DNA of 64,000 bases, from the NCBI GenBank assembly GCA_943841885.1, contig CALSZZ010000002.1, forward strand, positions 299,835 to 363,834, read 5' to 3'. Position 1 is the stretch's first letter. Each line of letters begins with the position of its first letter. This document shows, piece after piece, positions 8,337 to 19,800 of the stretch. A model generated the notes under the pieces. The model saw only the letters and a list, made by a program, of their open reading frames with translations. It searched no databases and had not been told where the DNA came from. The translations under genes and the position numbers were made by a program. This DNA comes from Candidatus Thalassarchaeaceae archaeon. GTDB taxonomy: Archaea; Thermoplasmatota; Poseidoniia; Poseidoniales; Thalassarchaeaceae.

Positions 8337-9398
8337 TTACTTTGTAATTACTGTCCTATCTGAGTTATGGTATGAAATATTTGATACCGCTGATCCAGTA
8401 GAACTTTTTATTGCTACAGGGATACCTCCATTTGATTCGTTAAACAACAAACCTGCTCTATAAGAGGAGCGTACCAAAGGTCCACTTGCTACTGCCTTGA
8501 AACCCATCTCTCTTGCCAAACCATCCCAAATAGCGAATTTTTCCGGTTCTGGAAATCGAGAAACTGGGAGATGCTTATGGCTCGGTTGGAGGTATTGCCC
8601 CAAAGTGATCATATCAACACCTGCCTTTCTTAGTAACTTCATAGCTTCGATAATTTCTTCATCAGTTTCGCCAATACCTACCATTATGCTTGATTTGATT
8701 TTAAGATCGGGCCTTAATTTTCGAGCCGTTCCAAGTACGGCCAATGATTGACTAAACGATGCTCTTGGATCTCTCACTGTGGAATCTAGTCTAGGTACAC
8801 ATTCAACATTATGGGCAAATACTTTCAGGGGTAATTTATCTAATAATATTTCTAATGCATCCAAATTACCATCTAAATCTGAACATAGTAATTCTAATCC
8901 AACATCAGGGTTTTCCTTTTTTACTTCAATAATACAGTTTCTGTAGTGTTCCGCACCGCCATCTTCTAAATCATCCCTGTTTACAACAGTAATCACTGCA
9001 TATTCTAAACCCATATTTTTTATTGCATCTGCTAGTTCTTTAGGCTCATTTTTGTTTAAATCCTCGGGAGTTTTTACTGTACCCACAGCACAAAACCTAC
9101 AACCTCTTGTGCATACTTCGCCTGCAATCATAAAAGTTGCAGTACCTCTACCCCAACAATCATGGATATTCGGACATTTTGCCTCCTCACAAACAGTGTT
9201 CAGTCCATGTTTTCTGACATTCATTCGGGCTTCATTAAATTTTTTCTGAGCATCACCTATCGGTAATGAAGTCTTAAACCAACTGGGGAGTCTTTTTCTA
9301 TTCGCTTTCCGTTTTTCAATAGCATTCATTTTTTTGTCTTTGGGAACTCGAAAATCTTCATTTTTGCCGCTTTCAACAATTGGAAGACGCGGCGCCAT
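8337..9398 (-). CDS. lipA: Lipoyl synthase LipA
   Basis: A radical SAM enzyme that inserts two sulfurs into protein-bound octanoyl groups. Both cluster motifs are visible. The auxiliary cluster is CEEAKCPNIHDC (C-x4-C-x5-C), and the radical SAM cluster is CTRGCRFC (C-x3-C-x2-C). The C-terminal LVRSSYRAG carries the RSSY motif whose serine ligates the auxiliary cluster. The protein is 353 aa, with a somewhat long basic N-terminus (KRKANRKRLPSWFK is the usual family start). It is the first gene of the bkd operon, with its promoter in the 9399-9490 divergent gap shared with the SDR gene. No obvious Shine-Dalgarno sequence precedes ATG 9398. Confidence 0.95.
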   Translation of the reverse strand: MAPRLPIVESGKNEDFRVPKDKKMNAIEKRKANRKRLPSWFKTSLPIGDAQKKFNEARMNVRKHGLNTVCEEAKCPNIHDCWGRGTATFMIAGEVCTRGCRFCAVGTVKTPEDLNKNEPKELADAIKNMGLEYAVITVVNRDDLEDGGAEHYRNCIIEVKKENPDVGLELLCSDLDGNLDALEILLDKLPLKVFAHNVECVPRLDSTVRDPRASFSQSLAVLGTARKLRPDLKIKSSIMVGIGETDEEIIEAMKLLRKAGVDMITLGQYLQPSHKHLPVSRFPEPEKFAIWDGLAREMGFKAVASGPLVRSSYRAGLLFNESNGGIPVAIKSSTGSAVSNISYHNSDRTVITK

Positions 9399-9490
9399 AG
9401 CACATCCAAAAGAACATAAACATTAACTATTATCATACTTGTCTCTCTTATCTTCCTAAACCTTGTAAAAACTAGATGCTTCGGAGGAGC

Positions 9491-10252
9491 ATGAATCGGG
9501 GAACTGTAATAGTTACTGGAGGCGCCAAGAGGATTGGAAAAGCAATTTCGTTAAAACTTTCTTCGGATGGTTATTCAATAGCAATACATTATAATAAATC
9601 TTCAGAAGCTGCATTTAATTTAGTCAAAAAAATACAATCAATCGGAGGTGAAGCAGCTGCGTTTGATGCAGATTTAAACGACTCAGATGCTGTTTCTAAA
9701 TTAATACCAAGAATAAAATCTGCCATGGGGCATATTTCAGGCGTTGTAAATAATGCTTCACTTTTTTCCTATGACGATATTTTGTCAATTACCGATGATA
9801 CTTGGGATGATCACATGAATGTTAATGTCAAGTCACCAATCTTACTAATAAAAGGTTTATACAAATTAAATAATGGCAAATCCCAATCGTCCGTAGTTAA
9901 TATTCTAGACCAAAAGATTTCAAATCCTAATCCTGATTACTTATCATATACTGCTTCTAAATTTGCTTTATTTGGTTTAACAGATACCTTGGCAAGAGGA
10001 CTTGCCCCAAGTGTACGAGTTAATGCAGTTGCACCTGGGCATACAATTGCTAGTCCTGAACAATCTGAAACTGGTTTTTCAAAATCTCAATCTGAAACAC
10101 CTTTAGGTGTTGGCCCTAGTCCTGAGGATATTGCAGAATCAGTGTCATATCTTATGAAAGCAAAATCTGTAACGGGACAGATAATATTTGTTGATTCTGG
10201 AGAGAGATTTCTCTCTAGAAAGAGAGATGTTGTCTTTGAGACGGAGAATTAG
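9491..10252 (+). CDS. Short-chain dehydrogenase, pteridine reductase (FolM)-like
   Basis: A classical SDR of ~253 aa with the TGGAKRIG dinucleotide motif, the NNAS motif and a YTASK catalytic pair. The TGGAKRIG form and the VNILDQK segment before the active-site tyrosine resemble the pteridine/dihydromonapterin reductase subgroup. ATG 9491 is chosen over ATG 9476 because GGAGGAG lies immediately upstream of it. The following gene is a FolB-like dihydroneopterin aldolase starting 2 bp after this stop, which supports a pterin substrate. In bacteria the same neighbours occur together, and FolM/FolX make tetrahydromonapterin. Reaction direction and product here are inferred. A generic 3-oxoacyl-ACP reductase is the main alternative. 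Confidence 0.8.
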   Translation: MNRGTVIVTGGAKRIGKAISLKLSSDGYSIAIHYNKSSEAAFNLVKKIQSIGGEAAAFDADLNDSDAVSKLIPRIKSAMGHISGVVNNASLFSYDDILSITDDTWDDHMNVNVKSPILLIKGLYKLNNGKSQSSVVNILDQKISNPNPDYLSYTASKFALFGLTDTLARGLAPSVRVNAVAPGHTIASPEQSETGFSKSQSETPLGVGPSPEDIAESVSYLMKAKSVTGQIIFVDSGERFLSRKRDVVFETEN

Positions 10253-10253
10253 T

Positions 10254-10652
10254 ATGAATCCTGTAAAAAATATCTTCTTACAAAATTTTAGTGATAAAAA
10301 GATTTTTCAGACTGTTTTCTTAGAATCTGCAATACGTCACATAGATATTGGAATTCATAATTTTGAAGTGGGCCATCCTCAGAGAATTCAGTTTGATATT
10401 TTTGTGGCAGTTGATAGTAATAGAGAATTAGTAAATGATGATATTGATAACGCATTAAATTATGAATATCTAATTGAGATTATAGATTCTAAAATACAAG
10501 GAAAGAGAGTATCGCTTTTAGAAACACTTGCTTATGATATTTTAGAGGATGTGCTATTGCCAGAGAAAGTTGTAGCAGCCACAGTAATTGTTTCAAAATT
10601 AGACATTCTAGACTCAGGTAAAATTGGATGTTCCGTATCTAGGCTAAAATAA
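10254..10652 (+). CDS. folB: FolB/FolX-like dihydroneopterin aldolase
   Basis: A 132-residue protein matching the dihydroneopterin aldolase/epimerase fold. IRHIDIGIHNFEVGHPQRIQFDI resembles the substrate-binding N-terminal strand with its glutamate and glutamine. NDDIDNALNYEYLIEII and LLETLAYDILEDVLL match the family's D-D-x-LdY and LLEtLA signatures. The likely start is ATG 10254, two bases after the SDR stop, with GGAG eight bases upstream; the frame extends upstream inside the SDR gene. This fold differs from the archaeal MptD aldolase, so the pair looks bacterial in origin (inference). Whether it cleaves, epimerises or does both cannot be told by eye. Confidence 0.82.
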   Translation: MNPVKNIFLQNFSDKKIFQTVFLESAIRHIDIGIHNFEVGHPQRIQFDIFVAVDSNRELVNDDIDNALNYEYLIEIIDSKIQGKRVSLLETLAYDILEDVLLPEKVVAATVIVSKLDILDSGKIGCSVSRLK

Positions 10653-10667
10653 TATCTTGTTATTCTA

Positions 10668-10752
10668 TGGTGCTGGGAGTGGGATTTGAACCCACGAAGG
10701 CCTTGCCACCGGAGCTTAAGTCCGGCCCCTTTGACCGCTCGGGTATCCCAGC
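10668..10752 (-). tRNA. tRNA-Leu (anticodon TAA)
   Basis: On the minus strand the gene begins GCTGGGA and closes with TCCCAGC followed by the discriminator A and a genome-encoded CCA (10668-10670). The anticodon stem is CCGGA/TCCGG around a CTTAAGC loop, giving anticodon TAA for UUA codons. A long variable arm marks a class II tRNA, and the T arm carries GTTCAAATC. All four stems pair. It lies between the folB stop and the next surface-protein gene, transcribed against both. Confidence 0.96.
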
Positions 10753-10868
10753 AAGCACAACGCCGAGGCTTCATGTTTTCAATCGAACTGATAATTTACT
10801 CTAAATTACGATGCATATAGTGTACTAACTTCCCGAACGTTTTAACAATTTGATTATATCCGAAGAGC

Positions 10869-13799
10869 GTGTCTAATTCTCCTTCGCCGATTTTTACTCA
10901 TCAGAGTACTAAAATAGCACTTTTTATGACTTTGTTATTTTTAGTTCCACTTTATGCTCCATTTAACCAAAATTTAGAAGAAAATAGAGAATTTGAGAAT
11001 AATTACTATGCATCTAAAGATACCAATATGTATAGATTATATTTCGCGGAAGAGATTTCTAATGATTCTGGGGGTGGAGACGGTTCAATCACTACTAAGG
11101 TCCCTGATGAAGGAGGGCAAAAAACAGGAAGTGTGTTGGATGAAACTATAGAATTCACAACTCCAAAATTACGTTCTTCTCTAGATTTCGAAACTCGTTC
11201 CTCAAGTAGTTCTGGTTACTACATCCCATTATATTTATTTCTCAAGGCATCAGGGCCGAGTGGATCTAACGTTGAATGGACAATCACATTAAAGGCCTCA
11301 GGATCTCAAATAGGCACTGCATCTCTAAGCAATGAGGCCTGCGTTTCTGGCATAACAAGTAGTTGTGATGATTTTGATTATGAGTTATTTGAAATAGATG
11401 TAGGGTCAAGGGACCAATTCACCGTTTCTAAAGATGAAAGGTTAGAAGTTATTGTTGATGCATCTATGTCAGGTTGTGATGGAGGAGGATTATTTTCTTC
11501 ATGCGAGGCTGAAATTGCATGGAATGAAATTGATGGAGATTCAAGATATTCAAGTATTGAAGTAGATGCCAATGCAATTTCTGATAGTTTAATTGTGTTA
11601 CAGAGAGAAGGTTCAGAACTAGTAGAAGGGCCTGAGTTAACCTGGTATCCAAATGATGTCATTTCTGAGAGAACTATGCAATTTACTTTTGATGTCAAAA
11701 GTGCTTTTGGAAGATACGATATAGCCGATGTAAAACTTTTGATGCGTGATCCAGATGGAAATTACAGAATTGATGAAGTAATACAATCTCAAGATAATGA
11801 GGATATTGAGGACACTTCTTCTGGAATATATGGTAAGTATTTGTGGACATATCCAAGTGGCTTACCTTCTGGGGAATATTCAGTTGAATTAGAAATAACT
11901 GATATCCAAGGGCATTCCGCTGTAATTGAGCACGAAAAAATCCAAATGAAACAATGGGGAGTAGCATTAAATCATAGATTTGATCAATATATAGAATTTA
12001 TAGCACCGGGGGAAACTACACCAATACCTCTCCAACTAGTTCATAGAGGAGATTCTACGAAATCAATGGATGTTGAGTTAAGTGTCCAAACTTCATTGGG
12101 TACTTCTTGGTTAGTAGAGTTTGACTCACCAGGAGGATACACTCTAGATCGGGGTGGAGATATATTAAATCCAATTTTGTCATTAAGGGCCCCTGACGAT
12201 TTGAGTAGGACGCCTGGTAAAATAAAAATAACTGCTCAAGCAAAGGGACTGAATGATGATGGCAACTTAGCATTCGTACATTCAGAGTTGGAGCTGGATT
12301 TAGAAAAAATTGATGTTTATCAACCTCCTGAAATTTCCCTATGGTCTGAAGAACATGATGTAGCCATCGCCAACTCGACTAGGGGGGACTCTATTGATCC
12401 AGACATACCAAGATATGTTGAGTATGGGGAATTCAATCCATTTATTTTAGAAGTATTTAATACAGGTTTTGATGCAGATTCTTTTAGAATAGATATTTTG
12501 AAACGCTCAAAGGCTATTTTCCAGGTATTTGATAATGATACTGGTAACAGAATTCTAGAAGATGAAGGGGATGGTACATTTCATATCTCATTATTAGAAA
12601 GGCATTCCACTCAAACCTTGAAATTTAGTATAAAACCTTCTGATGACAGAGAAGATTCAGATATCGGTCAAATTGAATTAGAAATAATCAGTGAAGGAAA
12701 TGCATCTTTACGTTCCACCATTATTTTTACCATTCAAAGAACATTTGGGATAAGGGCAGAAGTATCTCAAGATTGTGATGGTACTCCTCTTGGGCAGATT
12801 GAGGTATCTCTTTGTGCACCTAATTCAGATAATCCTACTGTTGATCTAAGGGCTAGAATAACAAATACTATGGAAGACGATCAACCTTCAACCCAGTGGA
12901 GAATTCAAAATCCTGCCTCACTATTGAAAAATCTAGATATCAATCCAGTTTTTGGCCAATGGCAATTCACTGTTAAGGATAAAGACGGAATATCAGTACC
13001 AAGGGTCACTCTAGGTCCTAATGACTATACTGAAGTTTTTGTAACAATCACACTGACAGATCAAGTTGAAGCCGGCAATCATACTTTGTATTTGAGAATA
13101 ATAGAAGATACGGAAGATCCTGATCCAAGGTATTTTGATTTGCCTATAACATTTGAAATTGGCGAAGGAGATCCTGACTTAGAAATTGTTCAAGTTTCTC
13201 CAATTTCAAGATTCATCCCAGGTGAACCTTACTCAATACAAATGAAAGTCCGTAATAAAGCCAACACTCCTATGACCGTTTTGTTAGATTCATCTGTAGA
13301 AGAAACAGGCTGGAGTATAACTATAGAAGGAAAATCTGGCTCACCCTTAATCGAATTAGATGCCTTCGATGAAGAAACTTTTACTGTTGAGGTATTGGTC
13401 CCAGAAGATGCGAATAATGGTGATAAAATACCAATTTCAATTACTGCAACTCCCTTGGACACAGAACAAAGCTTTTCAGATGAATTCACAGATGAATTTC
13501 AACTTAATGCCGTTATAGAAATATCTTCGATTAAAGAAATAATAATCAATGAAATCACTCATCCAAGATTTTCAACAATGGTTTTCGCCTTAGTAGCAAT
13601 TTTAATTATTTTTGCGGGAGTACAAAGTCGTATGAACAGGAGAAAATGGGCCACTCAGATGGCTTATTTGGAAATGTTATCTGATGGCGGGAATGAAGAT
13701 GAAAACACACAAAATAATATTGATATCCCCGATCCTATAAAGGTAGTTGAAGACCCAACTCCTGAAAAATATGAACAAGATGATATAGAACTAGTTTGA
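10869..13799 (+). CDS. Large surface protein with C-terminal membrane anchor
   Basis: A 976-residue protein of unknown specific function. A hydrophobic N-terminal stretch (~residues 14-33, IALFMTLLFLVPLYA) looks like a signal peptide or anchor. The bulk is beta-rich with CARDB/NEW3-like stretches, for example the region around VEYGEFNPFILEVFNTGFDADS. A transmembrane segment lies at ~900-920 (FSTMVFALVAILIIFAGV), followed by basic residues and an acidic cytoplasmic tail of ~55 residues. The frame opens with a GTG at 10869 and has no good Shine-Dalgarno sequence. It lies 79 bp before the 2979-residue protein in the same orientation, and the two may be co-expressed. A role in the cell envelope is inferred from topology only. 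Confidence 0.85.
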   Translation: MSNSPSPIFTHQSTKIALFMTLLFLVPLYAPFNQNLEENREFENNYYASKDTNMYRLYFAEEISNDSGGGDGSITTKVPDEGGQKTGSVLDETIEFTTPKLRSSLDFETRSSSSSGYYIPLYLFLKASGPSGSNVEWTITLKASGSQIGTASLSNEACVSGITSSCDDFDYELFEIDVGSRDQFTVSKDERLEVIVDASMSGCDGGGLFSSCEAEIAWNEIDGDSRYSSIEVDANAISDSLIVLQREGSELVEGPELTWYPNDVISERTMQFTFDVKSAFGRYDIADVKLLMRDPDGNYRIDEVIQSQDNEDIEDTSSGIYGKYLWTYPSGLPSGEYSVELEITDIQGHSAVIEHEKIQMKQWGVALNHRFDQYIEFIAPGETTPIPLQLVHRGDSTKSMDVELSVQTSLGTSWLVEFDSPGGYTLDRGGDILNPILSLRAPDDLSRTPGKIKITAQAKGLNDDGNLAFVHSELELDLEKIDVYQPPEISLWSEEHDVAIANSTRGDSIDPDIPRYVEYGEFNPFILEVFNTGFDADSFRIDILKRSKAIFQVFDNDTGNRILEDEGDGTFHISLLERHSTQTLKFSIKPSDDREDSDIGQIELEIISEGNASLRSTIIFTIQRTFGIRAEVSQDCDGTPLGQIEVSLCAPNSDNPTVDLRARITNTMEDDQPSTQWRIQNPASLLKNLDINPVFGQWQFTVKDKDGISVPRVTLGPNDYTEVFVTITLTDQVEAGNHTLYLRIIEDTEDPDPRYFDLPITFEIGEGDPDLEIVQVSPISRFIPGEPYSIQMKVRNKANTPMTVLLDSSVEETGWSITIEGKSGSPLIELDAFDEETFTVEVLVPEDANNGDKIPISITATPLDTEQSFSDEFTDEFQLNAVIEISSIKEIIINEITHPRFSTMVFALVAILIIFAGVQSRMNRRKWATQMAYLEMLSDGGNEDENTQNNIDIPDPIKVVEDPTPEKYEQDDIELV

Positions 13800-13818
13800 T
13801 TATTTCTAGGATATGTAT

Positions 13819-13832
13819 GAACTACGCTCCAT
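13819..13832 (+). promoter_or_regulatory. 14-bp element shared with the 51962 gene
   Basis: GAACTACGCTCCAT lies 46 bp upstream of the ATG at 13879. The identical 14-mer occurs 42 bp upstream of the other giant calcium-loop protein at 51962. Matching distance and related targets suggest a common promoter or operator element. Function is inferred. Confidence 0.45.
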
Positions 13833-13878
13833 TCTTCTTAAGACCCTTATAATTACGGCATAGATTCAGGGTAGTTTT

Positions 13879-16800
13879 ATGGATGTGTCATTTGAGAAAT
13901 CTGACAATGGCGTCCATCTCAGAAAGATACGTTCAGCTATATTCTTTAGTTTAGTTATGCTTTGTGCTTCATTATCGGCTTTAGAGTTTGGAATTTGGAA
14001 GGCTATGGCTACAACTGACCAAGATGGCGACGGATTAAGCTATGGTCTTGAATTCTTAATTAATACTCAACCTCAAGATTGGGATACGGATAATGATGGG
14101 TTACCCGATGGTTGGGAATGGCAATATGGGCTAGATCCACTGTCTTCTTTGGGTAATAATGGATCCACAGGTGATCCAGACTTAGACTCATTGAATAATT
14201 TAAATGAATATTTATACTCAATTCCTTCTAATTGGGACTTTTCAGGAACTCCAAATGAATTAGATAATGGCGTATGGTGGAATGGTACTGTACCTGTAAG
14301 TAATTGGGATGAAGAAAGTGCTATGCAACTTCTTCAAGGTTCAGGAGGAGACGGTTTCGATGAAGATCCAGTTGGAAATATATGCGCCGATACCTTTGAT
14401 AACGATGGAGATGGATTGGTGGATGATTTCGATAATGATAAAGATGGAGATGCTGATTGTTCTTCAGATGATGATGATGGCGATGGTCTAATTGATGAAG
14501 ATGTAAATGGTTGGGATACTGATGGCGACGGAATCCCCGATGGCTGGGAAGTGGCATATGGGCTAGATCCTACGTCCAATTCTAATATGGATGGAACATT
14601 CGGTGATCCTGACGGTGATGGATTAATCAATTTGTATGAATATATTAATCCAGCATGGAATACGAGAAATGGTAGCACTTTCCCTCCCACTCAATATTTT
14701 AGGCCGGGCCCTGTAAATATGACATTCACTACATCTCCATGCAATCCCGTTCTTGAATTAGGCCCAGGGGGCTGTCAAATATTTACTGCTGAGGTTGATG
14801 GAATAACTCAAACAGATCCTCAGAATAATGATACAGACGGTGACGGTCTGAATGATTCTCATGAGGCTTTAATTCTGTTAACAGATCCAACAGAACCTGA
14901 TACTGATGGTGATGGAATACCTGATGGTATTGAAGTAAACGGTCTATACGGAGATCCGGAACAACCTTCCGATCCACGTGATAATAATACCGATGACGAT
15001 CATCTTGATGATGGTGAAGAAGATACAAACGGAAATGGGATTATCGATGAAGGTGAAACAGATCCAACTAGGATAGAAGATGAAGGAGATATTGATAATG
15101 ATGGATTACAAAATTGGGAAGAAAATCTAACTTGTACCTTTTGGGATAATCCTGATTCAGATGGAGGAGGAATAAGTGATGGCGATGAATTAGATTTTAT
15201 GAGATCCACTAATCCTTGCATTTCTACTGTTAATCTTGAATTCATAGTATTATCATGGGATTCTAATGTGAATACTTTACAACTAAATTCCACAGAAAAT
15301 ATAAATCCAAACCCTGTTGATTGGAGACAAAATCAAGCCCCTATGGCATATTATGTTTCTTTATCAGGTAATTTAACAGGTTTCAGATTTAGCAGTATAT
15401 TTGGGGACACTTTAAGGGGTGTAGATACTGAAATGCCTTTAGGTGTAGCTTCAATAATTATTACGAATGGTTCATGGTGTTGGAATGCTACTGCAGGGGC
15501 TATTAATGATCCTCACTGTGATGATGATTACCCTGACCTAGATTCAGACGGCTTAGCAGATTGGGAAGAATTAGAAGGTACGTGGGGATTTGTTTCAAGA
15601 ATAAATATGACAGATTCAGACGGTGATGGTGTAGATGATTTATCGGAAATTCAAAATTCAACTAATCCTATGGAACCTTGTCATAATTTATTGGATACAG
15701 ACGGCGACGGATTAAATAATTATTTCGAAAATAACACAGGTTGTAGTTTATCATTTGGAATATCTCCTGGTAATATGACATTAGATACTTATCTCACACT
15801 GTGGAATCAATCTGATTCTGATAATGGAGGAGTTTCGGATGGTCAAGAGTATCTCGATGGAACTAATCCACAAAATAATCCTGCTGATGACATTAACCCT
15901 ACAGATACCGATGGCGACGGGATACCAGACACTATAGAGCAGGATATTGGTACTGATTGGTTAGATCCAGATACAGATGGCGGGGGAATCCCTGACGGCC
16001 AAGAATGTCCAGAATCATTCTGGTCAACAGATTGCCTGGATTCTACTTCTGATCCTTTCAATTCCAGTGACGATATTGATTTCAATTCTCTATATTTTTC
16101 AGCTTATAACCTGTCCTCAGGAGCAGATCCAAGTCTGAAACATTACTGGAGATGGCATACTTATGATTCTTACACTGGTGTTTCATGGGGCGTAAATTCT
16201 TCACTTACAGGAAATACTGTAATAACTCCAGCCTCCAACATCAGTCAAGGAGTTTCAGATCCTGCTTTCTGGAATTCATCTTCTGCAACTGATTGGGAGT
16301 TAGTATTTGATAGTGGATTATTAACTCCTGGTATTGAATTAATAGCCCCATATAATGTTTTTGAATTTGATAGTTGGACAGAATTTACTGCAGGATTAAA
16401 TTTCTCAAATTATACGCGTGATATTATCATTGATAATTCTAATATAGATTCTTTATTTATTTCTGCACCTGAAATTATTTTCTCCTCAGAAATAAGGGAA
16501 AACTCAACATTTTTTACCGCTAGCCCTTATGCTACTGACCTTCCTGATGACTATCTCTCTAGTGCCGGGCAATTAGTAAATAATATTACTCAACAAGTAA
16601 TAAATAGTTCCGGGGCGATTTCTGCATGGGATAAAATTCTTGCAATACAAGACTTCATAGTAAACGGCAATGAAACATTCACTTTCTTGCGGAACCATGA
16701 TGGATCTTCAAGGCCCAGTGATTTAGGCATGGAAAGTGATTTGTCTCATTGGATTCTAAACTCTTCACTTGAAGGAAGTTGTGATGAATTCACATCTTTA

Positions 16801-19800
16801 TTCGCTGTTATGTTGAGACATGCAGGAATGCCTAGTAGAAAAGTTACTGGTTTTGCAGAAGGTGATTGGAATGGTAAATCCTTTGATATTTATGGGAAAG
16901 ATTTTACTTGGTGGGTCGAAGTACACCTACAAACGAATCAAAATCAAGGCAATTTGGATATGGGTTGGATTCCTTTTGAAGCATGCCCTGATATGTCCTT
17001 AGTCGAGGTTACTAACGTATCATGGTCGCCTGATACATTGAAACGTGATTTAATTGGTGAAAACATTTCTGTTGATGGTGTATTAAAGTTTGTTGATAAT
17101 TCATCAGTAGCACCAGAAATTGACTTATCTCTTTATTTAATTTCTCCATTAGAAGTATCAAATATTCCTGGCTCGGCTTCTTTAAATGAATATCTAGTCG
17201 CTACTACAACTACTGATGAAAATGGTCTTTTCAATCTATCAGGACTACCTGATGAAATTATTAGCCCTGGTTATGCTTCATTGGTAATTCAGACATCTAA
17301 GAAAAATTATGTAGGAGATCAAGGCATTAGTTTTTCATGGACAATTAATATAACTGATAATGTAAATATTAGTATTCTTGAACCTATGCCAATCATAGAA
17401 CCTATGCTTGGTGTTGGAGTAAATACAACTATTTCAGGACAAATGTCATGGGCAAGTAGTCCAAAAATAGATCCTACACTAGTTGATAATTTACAACTAG
17501 AATTAAGTTATTCTACTTCTCTTGATGGTGATGTAATTATATCAACCGAGATAGGAGCAGGAGGGTATTTCGAATTTATTGTCCCAATACAAGATAATGA
17601 GCCACTTGGAATTATTAATGCTACATTGGACTTCTTTGGTTGGCATCAAGATGATTTTAACAATTTAACAAATCCATTGTATCATGCTAATCCAAAATCA
17701 TTAACACTACCTCTTAATATAACTCCATCTCCAAATATGTCTATAACTCTTGAAAGTAGTAATATAAATAATACAATAATCGATATTAATTCTTTCATTT
17801 TTCTTAATGGAACTGTTCTTAGTCGAGGGCTCAATCCAAGTTCATTGAATGGTACATTATCATTAGATATGCGTAGATCTGATATGAATGGACCTTATGT
17901 AAATCTAAAAAATTGGAATTTAAATACGTCATCCTGGACAAGTAATCCAGGAGAATTTGAGATTGTGTGGTTCTTCAACGAATCCGAAGTACCAATACCT
18001 GCAGGACTGGTAGAAGTTAAATTCCAATTTAATGCCGACAATTTATCTGCTTCTGATCAGGAAACATTTTCCGATACGTTTGGAATCAGGAGTGAAATAT
18101 ATTTCAACTATACACTTGTTGCTGATATGAGAGGGACGCTTATTGATGTTGATGTTATTTTATCCGATCATACTGGAACTTCATTTGCAAGCTTTTTAGG
18201 AAATTATACTCTAGACTTTAATGGTACACAGGTTTGGAATGTTTCCGATCCACCTACTCCCAAATTATTAGTTGAATGGACTCCATCTTTGGATATAGTC
18301 CCTGGAGACTATTCTTGGGAATTAAGTTACAGCGGTACGACATGGCTTAAACCATCAAATATTGTTGATCAAATTAGAATTCGAGGTAGGGCCAATGTAA
18401 CTACAACTATTGGATCAGAATGGTCCCAGGGCGGAGATTTGAGTAGTCCTAACTGGATTAGTGGTATTGCTAGAGATATCGTTCTAGGTAATGCTATAAT
18501 TGGAAATAATTCTTCTATATCTCTTACTTTACAAGTTCCTTCTAATTTACCACCTTCGCCTGATGGTTTTCCTCCTGCTCCAATAGTTTATGACTTGGCA
18601 TTTGGTTGGATAGATGAACAAACAGGAGAGTATAATCTATCATTTGTGATGCCAGGGGAAATCGCTTCGGGAGTTTATGATTTAAGAATTGATTTAGATT
18701 TCTCGATAAATCCACCACCTGGAGGGAGGTATTATCAAGATAATTCTGTTTTATTAATTCAAGCCGGGATACAATCTGAGTTCTTAGTCACTACGAATGA
18801 TTCAGTAGCCATTGTAGTTGCTGGTGAAAATATACAATTGAATGTTACCGTTAATGACATTGCAGACTTTTCACGACTTTCTAATGTCACTGTAGAAATT
18901 TACTTCGATTGGGGGGGGCCATCGCAGAATTTGTTACAGATAGTCCAAACTAATAACGACGGTACAGCTTCATTTAATGCTTTAATACCATCAATCACTG
19001 TTCCAGGCTATTATGAATTAAGAATTTTCGCACCCGATGACCTAACAGATAACTTAGATGATGAAAATGCTGGCCGCTGGCTCAGTCATGAGATTTTTGT
19101 TAATTTAACCGTACAAGTACCTAGTTTAGTGCAGATTAATTCAATACCTTCTGAAGTTACTGCACTTCAATTTTTTACAGTTTCAGGAGTGGTGATGGAT
19201 TCAGTAGATGCAAATAGAACTGTCCAAGGGCCAGTTGATATTGAGATATTTTTCTTGGACGATCCCGAAGAAATTTTGATTTCCGACTTTACTACAAGTA
19301 TAAATGGAAGTTTCACTATCTCAGTTCCTACAGATGTCTCCGGAGATGGAGTTTCTAGTGGCTTAAAGATATTAATAGTTAGTGTAGTTAATGATTCAAG
19401 TCCATTCTACCTAACTGGAACTGGCGATACTAATATCTTAGTGCGTGGAATACCAAATTTTGTTGATACTAGTCCTTTTATAAATACTGTAGCGGATAGA
19501 GGAAGCTCGATTTCAGTTGCAGCAACTCTTGTAGAATTCAATGACAATAATAGGCCATTAAGTGACTTTTCTGTTAATGTTAAATTTCATGATACGTGGT
19601 TGGGTGCCAACATAACTGGTGAAGAAGGAGAAGTTGATTTTACATTCACTATTCCTAATAACCATCCTTTAGGCCTAATAAATGTATCATTTTTCTTTAA
19701 TGGCTCCGAAACTTTACATTCTACTATCAAGATAATTAATACAATAACTATCAGGTCTCCTACATCGATTGAAATTTATCCAATAGTCGCTAATCCTTTT

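Noticed and set aside
10532..10774. 80-codon minus-strand frame
   Set aside because: It runs through the tRNA-Leu gene and the antisense of folB; the tRNA explains the sequence.
14321..15293. Overlapping minus-strand open frames rich in Ser/Pro or His/Leu
   Set aside because: They are antisense shadows of the repeated calcium-loop codons (GAT, GGT) of the 13879 gene. They have low-complexity composition and no start signals.
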